6,771 bases of DNA from an uncultured Collinsella sp. (GCA_900765115.1 CAAFQK010000032.1:1-6771); one strand, 5' to 3'. Shown: positions 1-5,443, counted from the stretch's first letter. Program-made: numbers and translations. Notes: generated by a model from the sequence alone, not told the origin.

Positions 1-1
1 A

Positions 2-55
2 AAAAGGCCGTCTCCAAAGCCCTCGAGAAGCCCTGCGAAAAAAAAAGAAGCATAA
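2..55 (+). CDS. Possible C-terminal tail of a rightward gene, truncated by the window edge
   Basis: The first bases read as a short lysine-rich tail. The frame starting at base 2 ends in AKKKEA and a TAA at 53-55, just before the hairpin at 67-99, which is where a gene should stop. The frame starting at base 1 begins KKAVSKALEKP but then runs through the hairpin to a TAG at 100-102. Removing one C from the CCC at 31-33 would join the two as KKAVSKALEKPAKKKEA, a more natural Lys/Ala tail. A one-base frameshift or sequencing error is therefore possible. Too little is present to name the protein. Lys/Ala tails are common on actinobacterial DNA-binding proteins, but that is only a suggestion. This may also not be coding at all. 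Confidence 0.25.
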   Translation, partial: KRPSPKPSRSPAKKKEA

Positions 56-66
56 AAAACCCCCCG

Positions 67-99
67 AGCCGGCGGCAGGACCAACTCCTGCCGCCGGCT
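67..99 (-). terminator. Strong G+C-rich hairpin, probable terminator of the AbiE operon
   Basis: A perfect 14-base-pair stem (67-80 with 86-99) closes a five-base loop. Read leftward it is followed by CGGGGGG and then TTTTTT (54-59 on the + strand are A's). It lies 12 bases past the abiEii stop, so it probably ends that leftward transcript. The U-tract is offset from the stem by seven bases, which is not canonical. Read rightward there is only a weak T-rich stretch (TTAGTT), so it is a poorer terminator for any gene ending near 55. Confidence 0.6.
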
Positions 100-111
100 T
101 AGTTATCTGGA

Positions 112-1002
112 CTACTCCCATCTCATGGTTTGAGGATTCCATTTGCACACATTCGTCGAATGATCAAAGCATGGCGCATATAACCGATTGACGACCTCTT
201 CCGCCCCGGCAATATTCCCCGCGAGTTCAAGCACTCCCGCCTGCCTCGCCATCTTTGCGTACTGCGCAGAACCATTTTGCTTCCACCAAAGAGGCGCTAC
301 GAACTCTTTCGGCATTTCTATCTTGCGAGCGGCCGCTTCTTTCTCAACTCTCTCAGCAAGCGTTGCCCCATCGACGGAGCAAGTTTTCGCGTACACCAAG
401 ATGTCGACGATGTCCTTGATTCGCGAAGATGCTCGACCGTCATGCAGTTCCATCATTGCGAGCAATTTGTCTGCAAGGGCGCTCTCCACTCGACATACCC
501 GATAGTCGCAAACTGGGAGCCCCTCGATATCCAAACGATCGGCCGGCGCAAGAATTTCAGGCTCAAGTCCCCGCACTTCATCAACTACCAAATCAATTGA
601 AATTGGTTGTAGCTTCTTGGTTCCCATAAAGGGAGTAAACCACACCTTCGTACCGCATCGATACTCATCCTCTGCCTTAATTTGCTCCGCGCGATCAAAG
701 ACAAACGAAACGAAATCGTCTAGGTCAATCGAGGCCGCCTGCACCAGATCGGCAATAGCTTCCTCGAGACTTTCCTCTTGAGCGACCAAGTCAATATCTC
801 TTGTAACACGCGCATCGAGCGTTCGCGCCAGGACGCTTTGCCCGCCCTTGAGCACAAAGCGGCTGTCGTCTCCCTTAAAAACGCGGCACAAAAGACGGTA
901 AAAGTAGAAACCAGCGATCGCCCGATTAGTATCCATCGGCGACTGCCTCGCGGCATTCCTAACAGCCATCTCCAATGCGGCAGGCGTCTTGTACTTCACC
1001 AT
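112..1002 (-). CDS. abiEii: AbiEii-family nucleotidyltransferase toxin (type IV toxin-antitoxin)
   Basis: This is the toxin half of an AbiE abortive-infection/toxin-antitoxin pair, in the DNA polymerase beta-like nucleotidyltransferase superfamily. Characterised relatives (MenT toxins) add nucleotides to tRNA 3' ends and block translation. The 296 residues match the family length. Visible motifs are KGG at 52-54, RDID at 68-71 (metal-binding D69 and D71), a third acidic residue D137 in ISID, ADKL with K179, and RIKDIVD at 194-200, the conserved family block. It lies 15 bases after abiEi and shares its promoter. The start is debatable: GGAGG (1005-1009) is only 2 bases from this ATG but 5 from an in-frame GTG at 997-999, so the protein may begin one codon later. 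G+C is near one half in sampled lines, against up to about three quarters in the sensor-kinase gene, which suggests acquisition. All catalytic motifs are intact. The toxin's RNA target is not deducible here. Confidence 0.9.
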   Translation of the reverse strand: MVKYKTPAALEMAVRNAARQSPMDTNRAIAGFYFYRLLCRVFKGDDSRFVLKGGQSVLARTLDARVTRDIDLVAQEESLEEAIADLVQAASIDLDDFVSFVFDRAEQIKAEDEYRCGTKVWFTPFMGTKKLQPISIDLVVDEVRGLEPEILAPADRLDIEGLPVCDYRVCRVESALADKLLAMMELHDGRASSRIKDIVDILVYAKTCSVDGATLAERVEKEAAARKIEMPKEFVAPLWWKQNGSAQYAKMARQAGVLELAGNIAGAEEVVNRLYAPCFDHSTNVCKWNPQTMRWE

Positions 1003-1017
1003 GTCCTCCGTTTCGCG

Positions 1018-1641
1018 TTAGTCGTTCAGCACCATCAGCAGAGGCATCATTAGCTCGCGCCGTTTGGCGGTTTTAGAGTTCTCCTTTACGAGATCTTTCA
1101 GCCGCTGCGTATCGAGCCCTCGCTTAAGCGCGTCGTGATAGGCATCGATAATTAATGAGGGGTCCTCGCAATCGAGGCATAGATCGACAAGTGTGCGCTC
1201 GGGTTTGGTTACCGGCAGGCCGTCGAGCCAGACGATATCCTGCTCAGCAATCTCGCGCTTTGCAAAAGAAAGGGATTCGTTTCTTGTATTGATGCGCGTA
1301 GGCGCGGTCATCCTATAGGGAGACAGATAGAAATCGCCCATTTGCTGCAGGTTCGCCGCAGTCGTGCCACTTACGGCGATGCCGTCCCACTGACGCTTTC
1401 TCTCCCACGCGCAAAGGGAGGGATTGGTGAGCTTCCAAAGAGCGTTGAGCTCGTCGGTGTCTCGGCGCTGCGTGCCAGACATCCGGTAGGCGCCGTGGCA
1501 TATCCGTTCAAGACGCCCCACGCGGCATGAGTGTGCCAGCGCATCTCGAGAGATGTCCATGCGAGCCGCTTGGGCTGTGGTGAACACGCCCTCGCTCTCG
1601 GAAAGCTCGCTTATCGCCGTTATGTTGCTAAAGTACTTCAT
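1018..1641 (-). CDS. abiEi: AbiEi-family antitoxin and transcriptional repressor
   Basis: This is the antitoxin half of the AbiE pair. In the family it neutralises AbiEii without lasting contact (type IV) and represses its own promoter by binding inverted repeats. From the chosen ATG (1639-1641) it is 207 residues. A winged helix-turn-helix covers about 17-56, including FTTAQAARMDISRDAL and the wing GRLERICHGAYRM. The C-terminal antitoxin domain (about 85-200) contains SGTTAANL and GLPVTKPERTLVDLC, a block typical of AbiEi proteins. An upstream in-frame ATG (1663-1665) would add eight residues, but it lies inside the apparent promoter between the -35 and -10 boxes, so a transcript from that promoter could not contain it. 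Neither ATG has a Shine-Dalgarno sequence. Transcription starting six or seven bases after the -10 would begin at or beside the chosen ATG, implying a leaderless message. Full length for the family. Confidence 0.85.
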   Translation of the reverse strand: MKYFSNITAISELSESEGVFTTAQAARMDISRDALAHSCRVGRLERICHGAYRMSGTQRRDTDELNALWKLTNPSLCAWERKRQWDGIAVSGTTAANLQQMGDFYLSPYRMTAPTRINTRNESLSFAKREIAEQDIVWLDGLPVTKPERTLVDLCLDCEDPSLIIDAYHDALKRGLDTQRLKDLVKENSKTAKRRELMMPLLMVLND

Positions 1642-1676
1642 GTTGCAATTGTAGGATATTTTCATACTTTTGCAAC
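1642..1676. promoter_or_regulatory. Candidate AbiEi operator: inverted GTTGCAA/TTGCAAC boxes overlapping the promoter
   Basis: Two seven-base arms, GTTGCAA at 1642-1648 and TTGCAAC at 1670-1676, are perfect inverted repeats with 21 bases between them, so their centres are 28 bases apart. One arm covers the -35 box; the other covers the start-point side of the -10 box. AbiEi proteins are known to repress their own operon by binding inverted repeats in the promoter, so this is the natural candidate site. Each arm contains the palindrome TTGCAA. Binding is inferred. Confidence 0.5.
1648..1675 (-). promoter_or_regulatory. Promoter of the abiE operon, probably giving a leaderless transcript
   Basis: Read leftward there is a -35-like TTGCAA (1670-1675), a 16-base spacer and a -10-like TACAAT (1648-1653), then TGCAAC and the abiEi ATG. 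The predicted start point falls at or within a base of the ATG. No competing promoter or ribosome-binding site is seen between here and the gene. The assignment rests on box similarity and position only. Confidence 0.55.
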
Positions 1677-1760
1677 GCGATTTTGATTTCGCTTGATCGG
1701 CGCGCTTTGCTTTCCCATTTCTGCCGCCGGCTTGCCGTTAGGTCACCGCCCTCCGCTGCC

Positions 1761-1940
1761 GAGGTCTAATACTTTTCCGCGAAGTGAACGTCTGTTTTTG
1801 GACCCCTGGAGCATCCGCATTTTTCAACGGCATAAACGCAGGATTCTGGCATCAAAGCCGCAGGAAACGGCACCCGAAAAGTGTCGATGCTTCGGGGGTC
1901 CGATTTGGCTCGTTCACTTCTCGGGAAAGTATTAGACCTC
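1761..1940 (+). repeat. Palindromic intergenic element, copy 1
   Basis: The 180-base element is bounded by 30-base terminal inverted repeats (1761-1790 and 1911-1940) that match at 28 of 30 positions. Inside is a second stem, 1800-1815 with 1886-1901, whose two departures from Watson-Crick pairing are both G-T. A third short stem pairs 1817-1825 with 1876-1884. The central region contains GCCGCAGGAAACGG and a diverged upstream relative, ACGCAGGA. A second copy in the same orientation lies at 4780-4961. GCTGC occurs one base left of the element (1755-1759) and immediately right of it (1941-1945), a possible but weak target duplication. Copy 1 sits between two divergent transcription units. An 80-codon frame crossing it is not thought to be a gene. 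Function unknown: a MITE/REP-like element or a structured RNA both fit. Confidence 0.85.
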
Positions 1941-2010
1941 GCTGCTAGCTATCCAGAAGGACACCTCTCCCCTTCCCCACCGCCACCCAAAAACTCATCC
2001 AACATTAATC

Positions 2011-2038
2011 TTGGCTCAAGAATCGCTTAATCTATAAC
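2011..2038 (+). promoter_or_regulatory. Probable promoter of the DUF4342-regulator-kinase operon
   Basis: TTGGCT (2011-2016), a 16-base spacer and TATAAC (2033-2038) form a reasonable sigma-70-type promoter. It lies in a locally A+T-rich patch and predicts a start near 2045. That would leave a leader of a little over 100 bases before the ATG at 2152. A second A+T-rich patch (ACTATAGA, 2043-2050) makes the exact start uncertain. Confidence 0.45.
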
Positions 2039-2044
2039 CTGCAC

Positions 2045-2151
2045 TATAGAGTTCGACCAAGGGCGGGGCGGCGCCACGCAGGCCGCCGAACGCAACGCTC
2101 GCGCCCGGGCAGATCGCCCGGCGTCGCGCCCATCGAACGAAAGGACAGGTC
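2045..2151 (+). promoter_or_regulatory. Long G+C-rich 5' leader with two hairpins
   Basis: The predicted leader holds GGCGGC (2067-2072) pairing with GCCGCC (2082-2087), and CCGGGC (2105-2110) pairing with GCCCGG (2116-2121) around AGATC. AGGA (2142-2145) lies six bases before the ATG and serves as the ribosome-binding site. No known riboswitch class is recognised. Short G+C hairpins are easily found in such DNA, so a regulatory role is only a possibility. Confidence 0.3.
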
Positions 2152-2694
2152 ATGGACGACCTCGAAAAAGTTGAAACCATCCGCACCAAGTGCAACGTGA
2201 GCTACACCGACGCCAAAGCCGCGCTCGACGCCGCCAACGGCAACGTTCTGGACGCCATCATTTGGCTCGAGTCGCAGGGCAAGACCCAGACCACGTCGGC
2301 GCACGCCGCCACCGAGTCTGCGCCGGTCGACGAGCCTTCGGCCGAGATGGTCGCCGCGCAGGCTGCCTACGAAAAGTCGAGCGAAAAGACCGACTTCTCT
2401 AAGAAGATGGACAGCGTGTGGGAGTACCTCAAAAAGCTCTTCCGCCTGAGCCTGGACACCAAGTTTATCGCCACACGCCGCGACGCGATCATCCTCAACA
2501 TCCCCATCCTGATTCCCATCGTCGCCCTGTTTGCCTGGGGCGCCACGATATGGCTGATGCTGCTTGGCCTGTTCTTTGGCATGCGCTACCGCATCGATAG
2601 CGACGGCGACGTGCCCGGCAGCATCAACAACCTGATGGATCACGCCGCCGACGCCGCGGACGGCATCAAGCAAAATCTGAACGACGACAAGTAA
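2152..2694 (+). CDS. UBA-like and DUF4342-domain membrane protein
   Basis: A 180-residue protein with two parts. Residues 3-42 (EKVETIRTKCNVSYTDAKAA onward to DAIIWLE) resemble the UBA-like three-helix fold found at the start of EF-Ts and NAC proteins. Residues 50-82 are a polar Ala/Ser/Glu linker. Residues 85-150 match the DUF4342 pattern: an amphipathic segment, the basic RRDAIILNIP block, and a hydrophobic stretch at about 113-144 that should enter the membrane, ending GMRYRID. A polar tail follows. The function of DUF4342 is not established. It is the first gene of an operon, 18 bases before the response regulator, so it may feed into or be controlled by the two-component system. The UBA-like part suggests binding of another protein, which is inference. 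Despite the N-terminal similarity it is not an elongation factor: the rest of EF-Ts is absent. Confidence 0.85.
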   Translation: MDDLEKVETIRTKCNVSYTDAKAALDAANGNVLDAIIWLESQGKTQTTSAHAATESAPVDEPSAEMVAAQAAYEKSSEKTDFSKKMDSVWEYLKKLFRLSLDTKFIATRRDAIILNIPILIPIVALFAWGATIWLMLLGLFFGMRYRIDSDGDVPGSINNLMDHAADAADGIKQNLNDDK

Positions 2695-2712
2695 TCGCAG
2701 ATGGGGACACGT

Positions 2713-3483
2713 ATGGCACGAATCCTGATCGTAGAGGACGAGGAGAAAATCGCCCGCTTTGTGACACTCGAGCTGGAACACGAGGGCTACCAGGTTGAGC
2801 ACGCCGCCGACGGCCGCGCCGCCGTTGACCTGGCGCTGGAGCGCGACTACGATCTGATTCTGCTCGATGTACTGTTGCCGCAGCTCAACGGCATGGAGGT
2901 GCTGCGGCGCGTACGCAAGCACAAGGATGTGCCGGTGATCATGGTCACCGCTCGCGATGCCGTGATGGACAAGGTGGCCGGGCTCGATGCCGGCGCTGAC
3001 GATTACCTGACCAAGCCGTTTGCGATTGAGGAGCTGTTCGCACGAATCCGCGTGGCGCTGAAACGCTCGGAGGCCGTGCAGGCGGCTTCGGGCGTTGGCG
3101 GTGTCGGGGCCGGAGAGGGCGCTACGGGTGCCGCTGCGATGCCCCTGGCCGGCGGCTCGGCCCAGGCATCCGCCTCGCCCTCCCCCGCCGCGCTCACCGT
3201 GGGTTCGGTCGCGCTCGATCCCGACCGCCGCGAAGTCACGGTCGGCGGCTCGCCCATCGTGCTGACCGCCCGCGAGTTCGACGTCCTCGCCCTGCTTATG
3301 GCACATGCCGACACCGTGCTCACGCGCGAGCGCATTGCGCACGAAGCGCTGGGCTACGACTACGTGGGCGACACCAACAACGTCGATGTGCACATCGCGC
3401 ACCTGCGCGCCAAGATCGAGGACGCTGGCGGTGCCCGCATCATCCAGACCGTGCGCGGGGTGGGCTATGTCTGCCGCGCGTAA
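2713..3483 (+). CDS. OmpR/PhoB-family response regulator
   Basis: A DNA-binding response regulator of 256 residues. The receiver domain (about 2-117) has the acidic pocket residues E8/D9, phosphoacceptor D52 in LILLDVLLP, T79 and K101 in LTKPF. The winged-helix effector domain (about 161-255) has the AREFDVLALL, VDVHIAHLRAKI and TVRGVGYV blocks of the OmpR class. The linker (about 119-160) is unusually long and rich in Ala, Gly and Ser. The start was placed at ATG 2713 because the upstream in-frame ATG at 2701 has no ribosome-binding site, whereas GGGGA lies five bases before 2713 and the protein then begins MARILIVEDE like its family. It is phosphorylated presumably by the kinase encoded next, whose start lies inside its last codons. 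Target promoters, possibly its own, are unknown. Confidence 0.93.
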   Translation: MARILIVEDEEKIARFVTLELEHEGYQVEHAADGRAAVDLALERDYDLILLDVLLPQLNGMEVLRRVRKHKDVPVIMVTARDAVMDKVAGLDAGADDYLTKPFAIEELFARIRVALKRSEAVQAASGVGGVGAGEGATGAAAMPLAGGSAQASASPSPAALTVGSVALDPDRREVTVGGSPIVLTAREFDVLALLMAHADTVLTRERIAHEALGYDYVGDTNNVDVHIAHLRAKIEDAGGARIIQTVRGVGYVCRA

Positions 3484-4762
3484 CGCCGAGACCAAGCGCG
3501 TCACCTCCATCGCCCGTGCCATCAACTGGAGCTACATGTGGCGCCGCTTGGTGAGCTACGTCTGGCTGGACCTGTTACTGCTGCTTGCTGCGGCGGCGAT
3601 CCTCGTCTATGGATACAACCAGACGTTGCCCGACGGCGCGTCTACCGCGGGGTGGATCCCCAGCGCCGCCGTTCACGGCATGTCGCTGACGCCTGCGCGT
3701 GGCTGGGACCTGACAACGCTCACCTATACCGTCGAGCTTGCGCGTACCACCAAGACCTTTCCCCTCGCGCAGGACCTCGCCGCGCTGTGGCCCCTCTATA
3801 TCGTTGTTGTAGGCTGGCAGGTCATCAGCGTGTTCAACATGCTCGGCGGCGCCCGCCGCGTGCGCCGCACCATGGCACCGCTCAACGACTTGGCCCTGCG
3901 CGTGGACGAGCTCGGACGTATGCAGCTCGCCGGCGGCAAGATGGAAACGCTGGAGCAGGCTATCGAGCGCGCAAGCGTCGACTCGCCGAGCGTCACCACC
4001 GGCGACGCCGATCTGGCGAGTATCGAGGTCGCACTCAACCGCCTGCTGCGCCAGATGCAAGAGGCAAAGCTGCAGCAGATGCGCTTTGTCAACGACGCGA
4101 GCCACGAGCTGCGCACGCCCATCGCGGTGATTCAGGGCTACGTGAACATGCTCGACCGCTGGGGCAAAGACGACCCGGACGTGCTAGCAGAGTCCATCGC
4201 CTCGCTCAAGACCGAAAGCGAGCATATGCAGGAGCTCGTGGAGCAGCTGCTGTTTTTGGCGCGCGGCGATGCCGGCCGCACCGTGCTGCGGCGCGCGAAT
4301 ACCAACCTGGCCGCACTGGTCGGCGAGGTTTGCGAAGAATCGCAGATGATTGATGCCACGCACGCGTATCAGCTGGCCTTTGACGCTGCGCTCGCCAGCG
4401 ACCCGCGCTGCGACGCGCCCGTTGACGTGGCGCTTGTGAAGCAGGCTCTGCGCGTGATCGTGCAAAACGCCGCCAAGTATTCGGACGCGGGCACATCCAT
4501 CTCGTTTGGCGTGACGCCGGATGCGGGCGCGGGCACGATCGACATAAGTGTTGAGGACGAGGGCATCGGCATGAACCAGAAATCCGCAGCTCACGCATTC
4601 GAACGGTTCTACCGCGCCGACAACGCGCGCGATGCCGGCGCGCAGGGCTCGGGTCTGGGGCTCGCCATCGCCAAGTGGATCGTCGACAGCCACGGCGGCG
4701 TCATCGGTGTGACCTCGGTCGAAGGCGTCGGCAGCCGCTTTACGATTCGCCTGCTGCGGTAG
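3467..4762 (+). CDS. Membrane sensor histidine kinase, partner of the adjacent regulator
   Basis: A class I sensor kinase of 431 residues. TM1 is about 32-50. An extracytoplasmic segment at 51-107, containing many Thr and Trp residues, is the likely sensing region. TM2 is about 108-126, followed by a HAMP-like or coiled linker. The dimerisation domain carries phosphoacceptor H213 in NDASHELRTPIAV. The ATPase domain has the N box with N334 (VIVQNAAKYS), G1 DEGIG (364-368), F box FERFYRAD (379-386) and G2 GSGLGLA (394-400), all intact. The start at 3467 overlaps the regulator's end by 17 bases and is preceded by GGGGTGGGC, implying translational coupling. The frame stays open further upstream inside the regulator gene, but those residues are antisense-like Arg/Ser/Thr-rich sequence and are not part of the kinase. 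The signal sensed cannot be told. Confidence 0.93.
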   Translation: MSAARNAETKRVTSIARAINWSYMWRRLVSYVWLDLLLLLAAAAILVYGYNQTLPDGASTAGWIPSAAVHGMSLTPARGWDLTTLTYTVELARTTKTFPLAQDLAALWPLYIVVVGWQVISVFNMLGGARRVRRTMAPLNDLALRVDELGRMQLAGGKMETLEQAIERASVDSPSVTTGDADLASIEVALNRLLRQMQEAKLQQMRFVNDASHELRTPIAVIQGYVNMLDRWGKDDPDVLAESIASLKTESEHMQELVEQLLFLARGDAGRTVLRRANTNLAALVGEVCEESQMIDATHAYQLAFDAALASDPRCDAPVDVALVKQALRVIVQNAAKYSDAGTSISFGVTPDAGAGTIDISVEDEGIGMNQKSAAHAFERFYRADNARDAGAQGSGLGLAIAKWIVDSHGGVIGVTSVEGVGSRFTIRLLR

Positions 4763-4779
4763 GGGCGTCTCTCACGAAT

Positions 4780-4961
4780 CGAAGGTGAATGCTTTTCCGC
4801 GAAGTGAACGACCTATTTTGGACCCCTGGAGCATCCGCACTTTTTGGCGCCAAAACCGCAGGAAATACCTGACAAAACCGCAGGAAACGGTGCCTCCAAA
4901 GTGTCGATGCTTCAGGGGTTCGATTTCACTCGTTCACTTCGCGGGAAACCATTCACCTTCG
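4780..4961 (+). repeat. Palindromic intergenic element, copy 2
   Basis: The 182-base element has 31-base terminal inverted repeats (4780-4810 and 4931-4961) with two departures from complementarity, one of them G-T. The inner stem 4820-4835 with 4906-4921 has only G-T departures. A deeper stem pairs CACTTT (4838-4843) with AAAGTG (4898-4903), and GGCGCC (4846-4851) can pair with GGTGCC (4889-4894). The loop carries CAAAACCGCAGGAAA twice, at 4851-4865 and 4873-4887, a period of 22 bases. By hand count the 120 central bases match copy 1 at 90 positions with no length change. This copy lies between the convergent kinase and VOC genes, just before a terminator. No direct repeats flank it. Confidence 0.85.
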
Positions 4962-4995
4962 TTTTACGGCAGCCCGTCAGTCACCCTCTCGGCAT

Positions 4996-5035
4996 TAAAA
5001 ATGGGGCAAGATCACGTGGCCTTACCCCATTTTTA
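4996..5035. terminator. Bidirectional rho-independent terminator between convergent genes
   Basis: TAAAAATGGGG (4996-5006) pairs perfectly with CCCCATTTTTA (5025-5035), an 11-base-pair stem. Read either way, the A/T half supplies a U-tract at the 3' side. It lies between the end of the kinase operon and the end of the VOC gene and suits both. AAG (5008-5010) and CTT (5021-5023) could extend the stem past one mismatch. Confidence 0.85.
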
Positions 5036-5057
5036 GTTAGCTATGGCAGCTTGTGCG

Positions 5058-5432
5058 CTACTCGCGGCACAGATGCACGGCGAAACCGGCGAACTCGCGC
5101 TTAAAGTACACGAGCTTGGTGCTACCGTCGGGCAGCAGCGCGCGCGACTCTTCGTTGACCTCGAGCCCGCGCTCGGCAAACCACTTCTCGGCCGCATCAA
5201 TGTCGTTGACGGCAAAGCCGATGTGGCCCTTGGTGCCACGACCATTCTGCTTCATGACCTCGACCAGCGAATCGTTAAAGTACGAAACCGGGGTCTCGAT
5301 AACGGGCAGACCCATCATCGTCGAGAACAGCTCCGCGATCTCCAGGGCGTCTGCCGGGTCGGTGGCGTTAATGCCCACATGGGCAACGCGCATGCCAAAG
5401 AGCTCGACCGGATTGGCGTTCTGCTCACTCAT
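5058..5432 (-). CDS. Stand-alone VOC (glyoxalase-like) protein
   Basis: A 124-residue vicinal-oxygen-chelate protein containing two beta-alpha-beta-beta-beta modules. The four positions that usually bind metal in this superfamily are filled: H18 in AHVGIN, E58 in LVEVMK, H70 in KGHIGFAV and H120 in GFAVHL. The overall pattern, with KNGxGxxGHI-like and LVYFKREFAGFAVHL segments, is close to what I recall of the C-terminal VOC extension fused to KHG/KDPG aldolases in some Firmicutes. Here it is free-standing. It follows the PTS IIB gene by 11 bases with no clear ribosome-binding site, so it is probably translated by coupling, and it is the last gene before the terminator. A role in sugar-acid or aldehyde metabolism linked to the PTS gene is plausible, but the substrate is unknown. 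Confidence 0.85.
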   Translation of the reverse strand: MSEQNANPVELFGMRVAHVGINATDPADALEIAELFSTMMGLPVIETPVSYFNDSLVEVMKQNGRGTKGHIGFAVNDIDAAEKWFAERGLEVNEESRALLPDGSTKLVYFKREFAGFAVHLCRE

Positions 5433-5443
5433 GCAGTCAGCGC

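Larger units (their letters stand above)
1677..2151. other. Non-coding stretch between the divergent abiE and DUF4342 operons
   Basis: This 475-base gap contains, in order, about 84 bases with no recognised signal apart from CTGCCGCCGGCTT at 1721-1733 (an exact copy of 88-100), the palindromic element, about 70 bases in which nothing is recognised, a promoter, and a G+C-rich leader. No open frame here looks like a protein gene. Confidence 0.7.

Noticed and set aside
1693..1935. Rightward frame of 80 codons over element copy 1
   Set aside because: It mostly follows the palindromic repeat, has no ribosome-binding site and matches the translation of the second copy because the DNA is repeated. 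Structure explains the conservation better.
3305..3466. Upstream extension of the kinase reading frame
   Set aside because: It overlaps the regulator gene by about 160 bases and encodes Arg/Ser/Thr-rich sequence unlike a kinase N-terminus. The ATG at 3467 has a good ribosome-binding site.
2044..3525. Long leftward frame of 493 codons
   Set aside because: It is antisense to two well-supported genes and their leader. It has no recognisable domain, and its length is explained by G+C-rich codon structure on the opposite strand.
4184..4693. Leftward frames antisense to the kinase, up to 169 codons
   Set aside because: They mirror a complete kinase with all catalytic boxes and show no domains or start signals of their own.
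4851..4887. Repeats resembling a minimal CRISPR array
   Set aside because: There are only two short units with a seven-base gap inside a palindromic element. There is no spacer-sized interval, no further repeats and no cas genes.
4785..5036. Rightward frame of 83 codons over element copy 2
   Set aside because: The start lies in the element's inverted arm and the frame runs through a terminator hairpin. It is treated as non-coding.
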